NCBI GenBank assembly: GCA_900473745.1
Contig: UCMW01000015.1
Span: forward strand, 62,001 to 126,000
From: Hyphomicrobiales bacterium
GTDB lineage: Bacteria; Pseudomonadota; Alphaproteobacteria; Rhizobiales; Rhizobiaceae
DNA: 64,000 bases
Direction of reading: 5' to 3'
This document shows positions 1 through 8,175 of this stretch, one piece after another. A program made the translations under genes and the position numbers. The stretch's first letter is position 1, and every line of letters starts with the position of its first letter. Under the pieces are notes generated by a model. It ran no database searches and was not told the origin of the DNA. It saw only the letters and a list, made by a program, of their open reading frames with translations.

Positions 1-653
1 GAATGGATGAAGAGCGGGTTGAAGCGCACGGCGCCGGCACCAGCTTCGGCAATGGTCTTGGCGGCGGCAAGCGCCACGCGGTTGGACGCGCCTTCGACGA
101 AACCGTCAAAGGTGTAGCGGCTATCGAGCGGCGAACCGAAGAGCGGGCTGGCCGTGCTGGTCGCGCGGCCCGTGACCGACGACGAACCCGGAGGAGAGGC
201 GATCTGACCGAGGCTCGGGCCTGTCTTGCGAGCTGCGGCCTGCTGCGGAGCGAGCTCGGAACCGACTTGGCGTTCGTCCAGGATCGGACCACGGGTGTTG
301 CGGCTGGCGGTGCGGACCATGATCTCGATCTTCAGGATCGACGGATCCTCTGCCTGGAAGATCGACGTGATCAGGTCTAGGTAGCGGTTGTTGATCCAGG
401 ACTTCAGGAACGTCGTTGGAACCGTCAGGCGAACCACGCTCTTCGAAGCCGAATGCAGCTTCAGACGCGCGAACCAGCTCTGATAGACATCGACCCCGAC
501 CTGAGCCTTCAGTCGCTTGCTGAAGCGGTCGAAGAGGTCGCTATGTGTCATCCCGGCATTCTCTCCTGCTCCGTCGGAGCACGCGGCGCCAAGCGCCGAC
601 TGTGCATTGTCCCCGTTTACCAACGCACTGGCCGTCATCGAGTTCATGTGCAT
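1..653 (-). CDS. dnaA: Chromosomal replication initiator DnaA (5' part, runs off the window)
   Basis: DnaA binds DnaA boxes at the origin, opens the duplex and recruits the helicase. Only the first 217 codons are inside the window. From the N-terminus they show a short extension (residues 1-32), domain I with the VYQSWFARLKL and PTTFLKSWI segments, a Ser/Ala/Gly-rich linker (domain II), and the beginning of the AAA+ domain (YTFDGFVEG ... RFNPLFIH), ending just before the Walker A motif. I chose the ATG at 653 because GGAAGGCGG lies just upstream. ATGs at 647, 638 and 551 are in frame, and 551 would give a protein without the extension. The upstream region is long and carries a GANTC cluster. 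The identity is secure; the start is less so. Confidence 0.96.
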   Translation of the reverse strand, partial: MHMNSMTASALVNGDNAQSALGAACSDGAGENAGMTHSDLFDRFSKRLKAQVGVDVYQSWFARLKLHSASKSVVRLTVPTTFLKSWINNRYLDLITSIFQAEDPSILKIEIMVRTASRNTRGPILDERQVGSELAPQQAAARKTGPSLGQIASPPGSSSVTGRATSTASPLFGSPLDSRYTFDGFVEGASNRVALAAAKTIAEAGAGAVRFNPLFIH

Positions 654-1129
654 ATTGCCGCCTTCCAATATCATTCCTGGTGTCGGGCGTTTCAATCCCC
701 GTCCGACAGCCGCCTCATCTCGCGCCGCCCCCGAAGGAGCGACAGTCCCCAGACGCGTCACAGCAGCGCTTCAGCCAAAAACGCCTGCGTGACTTCCCCT
801 CGCCCCCTCCAGACGATGGTCGCCCCTTGCCCCCAACCACATCCTCGACATGCGGCTGGACAGTCTCCGGTCTGGTCCGCAACGCGGCGAACAAGACACA
901 ATTCGTCATCGCGCGGAAACGGCTAGGTCTCCGATGCAACGCCGAACGCTTTATGATAAAACGGAATGGAAACACTCCGCTCCTGCAAAGGATGACCGGT
1001 TCAAACCACATTACTGCCGCCTGAGCCGTCGTTCCGGAGGTTTCCCTGCCCCCTTGCTGGAGATCATTTAGGCAGGATCAAATGCCAAGATCAACCGGGA
1101 TTTTTACGCAAACTCCGGAGGCAGCCATT

Positions 1130-1255
1130 GACTCTTGGTACTTCATTTTTGCGTCACATTCGGGTGAAAAAGAATCGCTTTTGAATCAAGGAGATTCATG
1201 AGCGGTTGCAAAATGGACTGGCAAAAGCGCAGAAAAATAAAAAAACTCTTGACTC
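1130..1255. promoter_or_regulatory. Cluster of five GANTC (CcrM) sites upstream of dnaA
   Basis: GANTC occurs at 1130-1134, 1172-1176, 1183-1187, 1193-1197 and 1251-1255. About 0.5 sites would be expected by chance in 126 bases. GANTC is methylated by the cell-cycle methyltransferase CcrM in Caulobacter and rhizobia, and in Caulobacter methylation of the dnaA promoter affects its firing. The cluster sits 480-600 bases upstream of the dnaA start. Confidence 0.7.
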
Positions 1256-1258
1256 ACA

Positions 1259-1306
1259 AGGTGCCCAACATCCCTTGGCGGAAACTAGACACCAAGTAGG
1301 GCACCT
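1259..1306. repeat. Interrupted palindrome upstream of dnaA
   Basis: The arms AGGTGCCC (1259-1266) and GGGCACCT (1299-1306) are perfect complements. Inside them CTTGG (1274-1278) pairs with CCAAG (1292-1296). The total is 13 paired bases around a 13-base loop, immediately beside the last GANTC site. It has no T-tract, so it does not look like a terminator. It could be a regulator operator or a leader hairpin of the dnaA transcript. Confidence 0.55.
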
Positions 1307-1414
1307 CCCCCAAGCCTTTGAAATAGCTGGTTAATTTATGTCACGCGATTGACAACTAAACTTGAATTAGCACATTGAAATAGGCCAATTTCACACAGTT
1401 GCAATGGAAACGAC

Positions 1415-1443
1415 AAAAAGCCCGGCGCAACGCCAGGCTTTTT
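1415..1443 (-). terminator. Rho-independent terminator of rpsT
   Basis: AAAAAGCCCGGCG (1415-1427) and CGCCAGGCTTTTT (1431-1443) form a stem with one mismatch or wobble. Read on the minus strand, it ends in a T-tract about 27 bases past the rpsT stop. Confidence 0.85.
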
Positions 1444-1469
1444 CAAAAATGTCGAAAAGGTGTCTAAAA

Positions 1470-1736
1470 TTAGACAGCCAGGGCCTTCACACGAGCGGCC
1501 AGACGCGAGATCTTGCGCGATGCCGTATTGGCGTGAACCACGCCCTTGGTGGCGGCGCGCTGGATCTCCGGCTGAGCAGCCTGGAGAGCGTCCTTAGCAA
1601 CTGCAGCGTCGCCGGAAGCAATGGCTTCCTCGACCTTGCGGATGAAACCACGGACCCGCGAACGGCGAGCCTTGTTGACTGCAGTGCGGCGAGCGATCTT
1701 GCGGGTCGCCTTTTTCGCCGAAGAAGTGTTGGCCAT
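1470..1736 (-). CDS. rpsT: 30S ribosomal protein S20
   Basis: S20 is a primary 16S rRNA-binding protein of the small subunit. The 88-residue product has the expected length and is lysine/arginine/alanine-rich. It begins [12 protein letters not shown], and the helical core includes [19 protein letters not shown] and a C-terminal [15 protein letters not shown]. It has its own promoter (CTATAT box at 1864-1869 on the minus strand), a long leader of about 120 bases and a strong terminator, so it is a monocistronic unit between dnaA and the crotonase gene. The identity is certain. Confidence 0.98.
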   Translation of the reverse strand: MANTSSAKKATRKIARRTAVNKARRSRVRGFIRKVEEAIASGDAAVAKDALQAAQPEIQRAATKGVVHANTASRKISRLAARVKALAV

Positions 1737-1863
1737 GGATGCCTCTCTCGAAATTCAAACCAAAGCCCACCATCGCCGCGTCGGGTCGTTGCGACCTGCC
1801 ATACCAGCACTTGGGGAGCTGCTTCATGGGAAAGCGCAATGGCTTTCCCAACCGTGGGCGGGC

Positions 1864-1892
1864 ATATAGCGGGAAAGCGCGAATGCGTCAAC
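1864..1892 (-). promoter_or_regulatory. rpsT promoter, rhizobial -35/-10 type
   Basis: On the minus strand GTTGAC (-35, 1892-1887) and CTATAT (-10, 1869-1864) are separated by 17 bases, close to the rhizobial housekeeping consensus CTTGAC-N17-CTATAT. A single GANTC site (1896-1900) lies directly upstream. The expected transcript has a leader of about 120 bases before rpsT. Confidence 0.8.
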
Positions 1893-1926
1893 GCGGATTC
1901 GACAGGAATCGCGCCCTCCCTCGCGC

Positions 1927-2700
1927 TTATCTGTTCCGGAAGGCCGGCTTCCGCTTCTCGACGAAGGCCGCCATCCCCTCCTTCTGGTCTTCGGTGGCGA
2001 AGAGCGAATGGAACAGGCGGCGCTCAAAGCGCAATCCCTCGGCTAGAGTTTGCTCGAAGGCCCGGTTGACTGCCTCCTTGGCCATCATCACCGATGGCAG
2101 GGAGAAAGATGCGATCTTTGCCGCTGCTTCCAGTGCCTCGTCGAGCAGGCGCTCCGGCTCGACCACGCGGGCAACCAGGCCAGCACTCTCGGCCTCCGTG
2201 GCATCCATCATGCGGCCGGTCAGGCACAGATCCATGGACTTGGCCTTGCCGACGGCGCGGGTCAGGCGCTGCGAGCCGCCCATGCCAGGAATGATGCCGA
2301 GCGTGATCTCGGGTTGGCCGAATTTCGCAGTCTTCGAGGCAATGATGAAATCGCACATCATGGCGAGTTCGCAGCCACCGCCGAGCGCGAAGCCGGAGAC
2401 GGCCGCGATGAAAGGCTTGCGGAAGCCGGCGATGTCGTCCCAGCCACCGATGAACCCCCCGGTATAGGCGTCGACGAAATCGAGCGACTGCATTTCCTTG
2501 ATGTCGGCACCGGCAGCGAAGGCCTTTTCCGAGCCGGTGAGCACGACCGCCCCGATCCCGGCATCTGCCTGGAGTTCCGCCAGAAGCTGGCCGAGTTCGC
2601 GCATGACGGTGGAATTCAGGGCGTTCAGCGCCTGGGGCCGGTTGAGGGTGACCAACGCCACCCGGTCACGGCGTTCAATCAACAGGGTTTCATATGACAT
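1927..2700 (-). CDS. Enoyl-CoA hydratase (crotonase family)
   Basis: This enzyme would hydrate trans-2-enoyl-CoA to 3-hydroxyacyl-CoA in fatty-acid beta-oxidation. Its 257 residues match the classical short-chain hydratase length. Visible landmarks are the [10 protein letters not shown] motif near the N-terminus, the oxyanion-hole segment AGADIKEM (about residue 65), [11 protein letters not shown] (about residue 100), and [18 protein letters not shown]. The two active-site glutamates are therefore present in the CELA and PEIT segments. A GGGAGG ribosome site precedes the ATG at 2700. The stop of mutM is 28 bases upstream, so the two may be co-transcribed. It resembles mitochondrial-type ECHS1 hydratases; the exact chain-length preference cannot be read. 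Confidence 0.93.
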   Translation of the reverse strand: MSYETLLIERRDRVALVTLNRPQALNALNSTVMRELGQLLAELQADAGIGAVVLTGSEKAFAAGADIKEMQSLDFVDAYTGGFIGGWDDIAGFRKPFIAAVSGFALGGGCELAMMCDFIIASKTAKFGQPEITLGIIPGMGGSQRLTRAVGKAKSMDLCLTGRMMDATEAESAGLVARVVEPERLLDEALEAAAKIASFSLPSVMMAKEAVNRAFEQTLAEGLRFERRLFHSLFATEDQKEGMAAFVEKRKPAFRNR

Positions 2701-2728
2701 GGCTTCCTCCCTTGCGCGGCCCTTGGCC

Positions 2729-3619
2729 TCATTTCTGGCAGCGGCGACAATAGAATGTCGAACGGCCGGATTGAACTATCCTTTCGACGGTACCCCCGCA
2801 ACCATCCGTGAGGCACTCCCGTCCCTCGCGATCGTAGGCGCGGAAGAAATGCTGGAAATAACCTAGCGTGCCATCGGCCTGGATATGGTCCCGCAGGGAC
2901 GATCCACCGGCCTCGATCGCATCGGCAATGACTTCGCGGATGGATTCGGTCAGAAGACCGAGTTCCGCCTTTGGCTTGCCGGTCTTCGTCACCAGCGTCG
3001 CGACCTTGCGAGTGGGCGACAGATGCGAGCGCCAGAGCGCCTCACAGACATAGATATTGCCGAGACCGGCGATCACCTTCTGGTCTAGCAGCGCGCTCTT
3101 CAGCGGCTGGCTGCGGCCGGCGAAACGCGTCGCCAGATAGTCGGCAGAGAGCATGTTGCCGACCGGCTCCGGACCGAGATCCCGAAATGCGGGATAAGTA
3201 TCGAGTTCGGAGCGCGGCATCAGGTCCATAAAGCCGAAGCGGCGCGGGTCATTATAGACGACGCGGACAGCACCTTCGGGACGGTCGAGATGAAAGACGA
3301 CGTGGTCGTGCTTTTCATCCTTGCCGCGCTCGTGATGGAAGATCCCGGGCAGATTTGCCCCCTCCTCTGCCTCGATACGGAAGGAGCCGGACATGCCGAG
3401 ATGGGCAATGATGGTCAGGTCGTCTTCGAAATCGATCAAGAGGTACTTTGCCCGGCGGGACAAAGCGAGGATCCGGCGACGATCTACCCTTGCGGCAAAA
3501 TCGCGCGGCAGCGGAAAACGCAGATCCGGACGTCGCAACTCGAGGCGCTGCACTGTGGCGCCTTCCATGGTCGGCGCCAAGCCGCGACGGACTGTCTCTA
3601 CCTCTGGCAATTCCGGCAT
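2729..3619 (-). CDS. mutM: Formamidopyrimidine-DNA glycosylase
   Basis: MutM/Fpg removes 8-oxoguanine and formamidopyrimidines and cuts the abasic site. The 296-residue protein starts [14 protein letters not shown], so the catalytic Pro2 and Glu3 are present. The AHLGMSG strand, the NDPRRFG motif and the [11 protein letters not shown] helix-two-turn-helix follow. The C-terminus carries the zinc finger with two cysteine pairs (CLTDGC and CRRC). The gene is divergent from ubiE and probably leads an operon with the crotonase gene downstream. This position beside dnaA/rpsT is conserved in rhizobia. It is slightly longer than the Escherichia coli enzyme (269 residues) because of insertions such as [10 protein letters not shown]. 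Confidence 0.97.
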   Translation of the reverse strand: MPELPEVETVRRGLAPTMEGATVQRLELRRPDLRFPLPRDFAARVDRRRILALSRRAKYLLIDFEDDLTIIAHLGMSGSFRIEAEEGANLPGIFHHERGKDEKHDHVVFHLDRPEGAVRVVYNDPRRFGFMDLMPRSELDTYPAFRDLGPEPVGNMLSADYLATRFAGRSQPLKSALLDQKVIAGLGNIYVCEALWRSHLSPTRKVATLVTKTGKPKAELGLLTESIREVIADAIEAGGSSLRDHIQADGTLGYFQHFFRAYDREGRECLTDGCGGTVERIVQSGRSTFYCRRCQK

Positions 3620-3757
3620 TTCAGCCCATCTTTCTGTTTGAAGCGCCTGTTTTACGGTCTATAGACCAGCCTTGAAGCGGGTGCACTTGCGCAGATAGCG
3701 CGTGAGAGCCCTTTTCGCTATGGTCCGCCCGACCTGTCCGTACCGTGGAGTGAACCG

Positions 3758-4534
3758 ATGACTGCAAGCCGCATTTCCGCCGAGGGTGGCATGGAAACCT
3801 CCTATGGCTTCCGCCAGGTCGATGAGCAGGAAAAGCAGGGCCTGGTCAACGAGGTCTTCCACAAGGTGGCCAAGCGCTACGACATCATGAACGACGTGAT
3901 GTCGGCCGGTCTGCACCGCATCTGGAAAGATGCGATGGTGGCCGCCCTCAATCCGCGCAAGGACCCGAATTACAAGATCCTCGACGTGGCCGGTGGCACG
4001 GGCGATATCGCGTTTCGCATCGTCGAAGCCTCGAACCGCCTCGCCCATGCCACTGTGCTCGACATCAATGGCTCGATGCTCGGAGTCGGCGCCGAGCGGG
4101 CGGAGAAGAAGGGGCTCTCGCCCAACCTCACCTTCGTCGAGGCCAATGCCGAAAGTCTGCCCTTCGAGGACAAGAGCTTCGACGCCTATACGATCGCTTT
4201 CGGGATCCGCAACGTGCCGCATATCGACGTGGCACTGTCTGAGGCTTTCCGGGTGCTGAAGCGCGGCGGGCGGCTGCTGGTGCTGGAATTCTCCGAAGTG
4301 GAGATGCCGCTGCTGGACAAGGTCTATGACGCGTGGTCGTTCAACGCGATCCCGCGTTTTGGCAAGATGATCACCGGCGATGCGGAGCCCTATCAGTATC
4401 TCGTGGAATCGATCCGGAAATTCCCCAACCAGCCGGATTTTGCCCGGATGATCGAACGGGCGGGTTTCGCCAACGTGCGCTACACCAATTATACCGGCGG
4501 CATTGCAGCCCTGCATTCCGGCTGGAAGATCTGA
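3758..4534 (+). CDS. ubiE: Ubiquinone/menaquinone C-methyltransferase
   Basis: UbiE is the SAM-dependent C-methyltransferase of ubiquinone biosynthesis. The 258-residue product shows [37 protein letters not shown], the SAM-binding motif [13 protein letters not shown] (residues 75-86) and [22 protein letters not shown], all characteristic of UbiE. The C-terminal [15 protein letters not shown] is also typical. It starts at the ATG at 3758 after GTGGAG. ubiB follows after 5 bases, so both ubiquinone genes form one operon. Confidence 0.97.
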   Translation: MTASRISAEGGMETSYGFRQVDEQEKQGLVNEVFHKVAKRYDIMNDVMSAGLHRIWKDAMVAALNPRKDPNYKILDVAGGTGDIAFRIVEASNRLAHATVLDINGSMLGVGAERAEKKGLSPNLTFVEANAESLPFEDKSFDAYTIAFGIRNVPHIDVALSEAFRVLKRGGRLLVLEFSEVEMPLLDKVYDAWSFNAIPRFGKMITGDAEPYQYLVESIRKFPNQPDFARMIERAGFANVRYTNYTGGIAALHSGWKI

Positions 4535-4539
4535 GGCGC

Positions 4540-6114
4540 ATGAGCACGATCGGTGCATATTTCCGCCTGGCGCGGGTCGGCTGGGTGCTGGTGCGGGAAG
4601 GCGTCGTGGCTGCGCTGCCGTCAGAAGGTTTGCCTCCCCTCGTCGGCTTCGCCAAGGCCGCCGTTCTGCCGCTTGCCCGCAGCCGGGCAAAATCCGTTGA
4701 TCGCGCCGACCGACTGGCCAACGCGGTCGCACGCCTCGGACCTTCCTATGTGAAGATCGGCCAGTTTCTCGCGACCCGACCGGATGTCGTCGGCGCGGAT
4801 TTCGCCGAGGATCTGGCCGGACTGCAGGATCGGATGGCCTTCTTTCCGACCGAGGCAGCGCGGACCACGATCCGTGAGTCGCTTGGTCGTTCGATCGAGG
4901 ATCTCTATGCGCGCTTCGAGGAGCCGATTGCGGCTGCGTCGATCGCACAAGTCCATCCGGCCGAGGTGGACACGCCGGAGGGGCGCCGCAAGGTGGCCGT
5001 GAAGGTGATCCGCCCCGGCGTGCGCAAGCGCTTCGCCGCCGACCTGGAAGCCATGTATCTGGTGGCGCATCTGCAGGAACGCTTCCTGCCGACTACCCGA
5101 CGGCTAAGGCCGGTCGAGGTTACGAAGACGCTCGAGCAGACCACCAAGGTCGAAATGGATCTCAGGCTCGAGGCTGCTGCCCTTTCGGAGATTGCCGAGA
5201 ACACCAAAGACGACCCCGGGTTCCGCGTGCCGACCGTTGATTGGGAGCGGACCGGCCGGGACGTCGTCACCATGGAGTGGATCGACGGCATCAAGATGTC
5301 GGATGTCGACGGTCTTCTGGCCGCCGGGCATGATCTCAATGCACTCGCCGACACGCTTATCCAGTCCTTCCTTCGCCATACGCTGCGCGACGGCTTCTTC
5401 CACGCCGACATGCATCCCGGCAATCTCTTCGTCGATCCCCAGGGCATGATCGTCGCCGTCGACATGGGGATCGCCGGCCGTCTCGGAAAGAAGGAGCGCC
5501 GCTTCCTCGCCGAGATCCTCTACGGTTTCATCACGCGCGACTACTTGCGCGTGGCTGAGGTGCATTTCGAGGCCGGCTACGTGCCCTCGCACCACAATGT
5601 CGCGAGTTTCGCGCAGGCCATCCGGGCAATCGGCGAACCGATCCACGGCCAACCAGCAGAGACCATATCGATGGGCAAGCTGCTGACACTGCTGTTCGAG
5701 GTCACCGAAATCTTCGACATGGAGACGCGTCCGGAACTCGTGATGCTGCAGAAAACGATGGTTGTCGTCGAGGGCGTCTCGCGCATCCTCAATCCGCGCT
5801 TCAACATGTGGAAGGCCGCAGAACCGGTCGTTTCGCACTGGATCCGCGACAACCTCGGGCCGAAGCGGATTGCGACGGACCTGAAGGACGGCGCAAAGGC
5901 GGCCCTGAGGCTTGCCGAGGCGCTGCCAGAGATCGCGGCCAAGACCGAGAAGCTGCATGGCGAAATCGTGCGAATGAGCGAAGAGGGGCTGCGCTTCGAT
6001 GCCGCCACGGCTGAGCGCATCGGACGGGCTGAGGCGCGGCATACGCGGTTCGGCCGGGCGGCGCTCTGGGTCATTGCCGTGGCAGCCGTTGTCATCGCAG
6101 TCCAGATTTCGTGA
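4540..6114 (+). CDS. ubiB: Ubiquinone biosynthesis kinase-like protein UbiB
   Basis: UbiB is a membrane-anchored atypical kinase/ATPase of the ABC1/ADCK family required for ubiquinone biosynthesis. With the ATG at 4540 the protein has 524 residues. It contains the family KxGQ motif (KIGQ, residues 72-75), the AAASIAQVHPA segment, VAVKVIRPG with the nucleotide-binding lysine, DGFFHADMHPGNLFV (catalytic loop) and VDMGIAGRL (metal-binding aspartate). The C-terminal 20 residues form a hydrophobic anchor. The frame stays open far upstream into ubiE, but the ATG at 4540 gives the usual N-terminus. It is coupled to ubiE by a 5-base gap. Confidence 0.96.
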   Translation: MSTIGAYFRLARVGWVLVREGVVAALPSEGLPPLVGFAKAAVLPLARSRAKSVDRADRLANAVARLGPSYVKIGQFLATRPDVVGADFAEDLAGLQDRMAFFPTEAARTTIRESLGRSIEDLYARFEEPIAAASIAQVHPAEVDTPEGRRKVAVKVIRPGVRKRFAADLEAMYLVAHLQERFLPTTRRLRPVEVTKTLEQTTKVEMDLRLEAAALSEIAENTKDDPGFRVPTVDWERTGRDVVTMEWIDGIKMSDVDGLLAAGHDLNALADTLIQSFLRHTLRDGFFHADMHPGNLFVDPQGMIVAVDMGIAGRLGKKERRFLAEILYGFITRDYLRVAEVHFEAGYVPSHHNVASFAQAIRAIGEPIHGQPAETISMGKLLTLLFEVTEIFDMETRPELVMLQKTMVVVEGVSRILNPRFNMWKAAEPVVSHWIRDNLGPKRIATDLKDGAKAALRLAEALPEIAAKTEKLHGEIVRMSEEGLRFDAATAERIGRAEARHTRFGRAALWVIAVAAVVIAVQIS

Positions 6115-6231
6115 AAACCACGCGCGGCCACACGTTCAACCAAACAAATTTTCTTGATCTCTCGATGGAACAAAGGGACGGATGCCTCGTTTGAACGGCA
6201 TTGCGCTTTCTTTTGTTCCGCCAGGAGTTAC

Positions 6232-7719
6232 ATGTCCGCTACCCAAACCGGCTTCGTCCGGTCCACGCTGCTCTTTCTCCTGATCGGCACTGGAATCCTC
6301 ATCGGGATCATCGTCGCGACCTTCGGGCTCGTGGAGCGTACACGCGCGACCTTCGACTATATCCTCCAGGAACGCAACATTCGGCGTATGGCAGCCGACC
6401 TGATGCAGAAACTGACCGATGCCGAAACCGGTCAGCGCGGCTTCGTCATCACCCGTAACGAACTCTTCCTGCAGCCTTACGAAGGTGCCGCCAGCGAGAT
6501 CCGCGAAGACCTGGAGAAACTCGGCGAAGCGGTGAAGGACCGTCCGATCAAGGCCGCGCAGATGGATACACTGCGCGACCGGGTTCGTGGCAAGCTCGGC
6601 GAGATGGGAGAGGCGATCAACCTGGTTCGAAGCGGCGAACAGGATCAGGCCATCGCGCTTGTCCAGAGCGACGTCGGCCGTGAGCTCATGGACGACATCC
6701 GCCAGATGCTGGAACAGTTCAAGGACCTCTCTGATGCCAATGTCCAGACCGGAACGGAGGCGCAGATCGCCGCCACCCGGCAGTTGCAATGGATCACCAT
6801 CGGCGGCGGAATTGCCATCATCGCCGTCATGGGCGGTGCAATCCTCGTGGTTGCCCAGCATGTCCGCGCGCTCGCGTCTTCTCGCCGTGAGATCGAGGTC
6901 CTGAATGAAGGCCTGGAGGCCCGTGTGGCTGAGCGCACCGAAGACCTGATGCAGGCCAATCAGGAGATCCAGCGCTTCGCTTACATTGTCACGCACGACC
7001 TGCGCGCGCCGCTCGTCAACATCATGGGTTTCACGGCCGAACTCGACGCCTCGCTCAAGGCGCTGCAGGCTTATGTGCTGAACGACGACAAGCCGGTTTC
7101 CGAGGAGCAGATCCATGAGGCACGGCTGGCTGCCTCCGAGGATCTGCCGGAAGCCATCGGCTTCATACGATCCTCGACGAAAAAGATGGACGGCCTGATC
7201 AATGCCATCCTCAAGATCTCGCGCGACGGACGGCGGCAGTTGAAGCCGGAAATCGTGGAGTTGCAGCCGATGCTGGAAACAATCACCGCCAGCGTCTATC
7301 ATCAGATCAATGAGAGCGATGGAAACATCGTTCTCGACATCAAGGCACCTCGCCTGAATACTGACCGACTTTCGGTCGAACAGATTCTCGGTAACCTTTT
7401 CGACAATGCTATCAAGTACAAGCATCCGGATAGGCCATTGACCCTCGCTGTCCGAACCGCGCCCGAAGGGCGTCACATGGTTCGGATCGAAGTGGAGGAC
7501 AACGGCCGTGGCATTGCAGAACAGGACCACGAACGTATCTTCGAACTCTTCCGCCGGTCCGGCCATCAGGACCAGTCCGGCGAGGGCATCGGCCTCGCCC
7601 ATGTGCGCTCTCTCGCGCGAAATCTGGGTGGGGAGATTACCGTTCGTTCCCGCTTGGGAGAGGGATCGACCTTCGTACTGCGACTGCCATCTGACCTGTC
7701 ACGCTTGGTACGGAGTTGA
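6232..7719 (+). CDS. Sensor histidine kinase with CHASE3 domain
   Basis: This is a membrane sensor kinase of 495 residues from the ATG at 6232, which has AGGAG just upstream (the frame also opens earlier at 6154). A transmembrane segment (about 12-34), an extracytoplasmic CHASE3 domain with the hallmark DAETGQRGFVIT (about 63-74), a second transmembrane segment (about 188-209) and a coiled linker are followed by a HisKA domain with the phospho-acceptor His255 in YIVTHDLRAP. The ATPase domain has the N box NLFDNAIKY, G1 DNGRGI and G2 GEGIGLAHV. The receiver gene downstream starts 2 bases after the stop, so they are translated together. The resemblance is to phytochrome/Rcp1-type kinases. The signal is unknown. 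Confidence 0.93.
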   Translation: MSATQTGFVRSTLLFLLIGTGILIGIIVATFGLVERTRATFDYILQERNIRRMAADLMQKLTDAETGQRGFVITRNELFLQPYEGAASEIREDLEKLGEAVKDRPIKAAQMDTLRDRVRGKLGEMGEAINLVRSGEQDQAIALVQSDVGRELMDDIRQMLEQFKDLSDANVQTGTEAQIAATRQLQWITIGGGIAIIAVMGGAILVVAQHVRALASSRREIEVLNEGLEARVAERTEDLMQANQEIQRFAYIVTHDLRAPLVNIMGFTAELDASLKALQAYVLNDDKPVSEEQIHEARLAASEDLPEAIGFIRSSTKKMDGLINAILKISRDGRRQLKPEIVELQPMLETITASVYHQINESDGNIVLDIKAPRLNTDRLSVEQILGNLFDNAIKYKHPDRPLTLAVRTAPEGRHMVRIEVEDNGRGIAEQDHERIFELFRRSGHQDQSGEGIGLAHVRSLARNLGGEITVRSRLGEGSTFVLRLPSDLSRLVRS

Positions 7720-7721
7720 TT

Positions 7722-8159
7722 ATGAAAGCCGTGGGTAAAGAAGTCACCATCATCATGATCGAGGACGACGAGGGTCACGCCCGTCTCATCGAAAAGAACG
7801 TGCGTCGCGCCGGCGTACACAATGAGATCATCCCGTTCACCAACGGGACGGCCGCACTCGACTACGTCCTGGGCGAAGACCGCAGCGGCAAGGTTTCCGA
7901 AGACCGCTACCTGCTCGTCCTTCTCGACCTCAACCTGCCAGACATGTCCGGCACCGATATTCTCGACAAGATCAAATCAAATCCGCACACGCGGCGGCTG
8001 CCGGTCGTCATCCTGACTACGACGGATGACGAGAGGGAGATCCAGCGGTGTTATGACCTCGGGGCCAATGTTTATATCACCAAACCCGTCGATTACGACA
8101 ATTTCGCCAATGCTATCCGACAGCTTGGTCTCTTCTTCTCCGTCATGCAGATCCCTTGA
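7722..8159 (+). CDS. Single-domain response regulator (Rcp1/CheY type)
   Basis: A 145-residue stand-alone receiver. The acidic pair E14/D15/D16, the phospho-acceptor Asp69 in LLDLNLPD, the switch Thr99/Thr100 and Lys121 in ITKP are all present. The insert between strands 2 and 3 (residues about 48-62) is typical of Rcp1-like regulators that partner phytochrome-like kinases. It has no output domain, so it probably relays phosphate or acts by protein contact. I chose the ATG at 7722 (GGAG six bases upstream); a TTG at 7716 is possible. It lies 2 bases after the kinase gene and 16 bases before the third gene of the cassette. Confidence 0.94.
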   Translation: MKAVGKEVTIIMIEDDEGHARLIEKNVRRAGVHNEIIPFTNGTAALDYVLGEDRSGKVSEDRYLLVLLDLNLPDMSGTDILDKIKSNPHTRRLPVVILTTTDDEREIQRCYDLGANVYITKPVDYDNFANAIRQLGLFFSVMQIP

Positions 8160-8175
8160 CGCAGGAGCGGGGACG

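Larger units (their letters stand above)
654..1469. other. Long dnaA-rpsT intergenic region with dnaA control sequences
   Basis: These 816 bases hold no convincing gene. The part next to dnaA (654-1080) is GC-rich with open frames but no coding-like product. The part from about 1080 to 1400 is clearly AT-rich and carries five GANTC sites, a long interrupted palindrome and the rpsT terminator. I find no perfect TTATNCACA DnaA box. In alphaproteobacteria the replication origin is usually near hemE, not dnaA, so this is more likely an extended dnaA regulatory region with a long leader than oriC itself. A possible dnaA promoter reading on the minus strand (GTTGAT ... CTAAAT, around 1065-1100) is weak. 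Confidence 0.6.

Noticed and set aside
654..1130. Short overlapping open frames in both strands of the dnaA upstream region
   Set aside because: They overlap each other and dnaA, are not conserved-looking and lack ribosome sites; the region is better read as a dnaA leader.
1080..1400. AT-rich region beside dnaA as the replication origin
   Set aside because: No canonical DnaA boxes are visible, and in alphaproteobacteria the origin is usually near hemE. The GANTC cluster is better explained by dnaA regulation.
3659..4948. A 429-residue open frame opposite ubiE/ubiB
   Set aside because: Both ubiquinone genes on the plus strand are complete and conserved; the antisense product has no motif.
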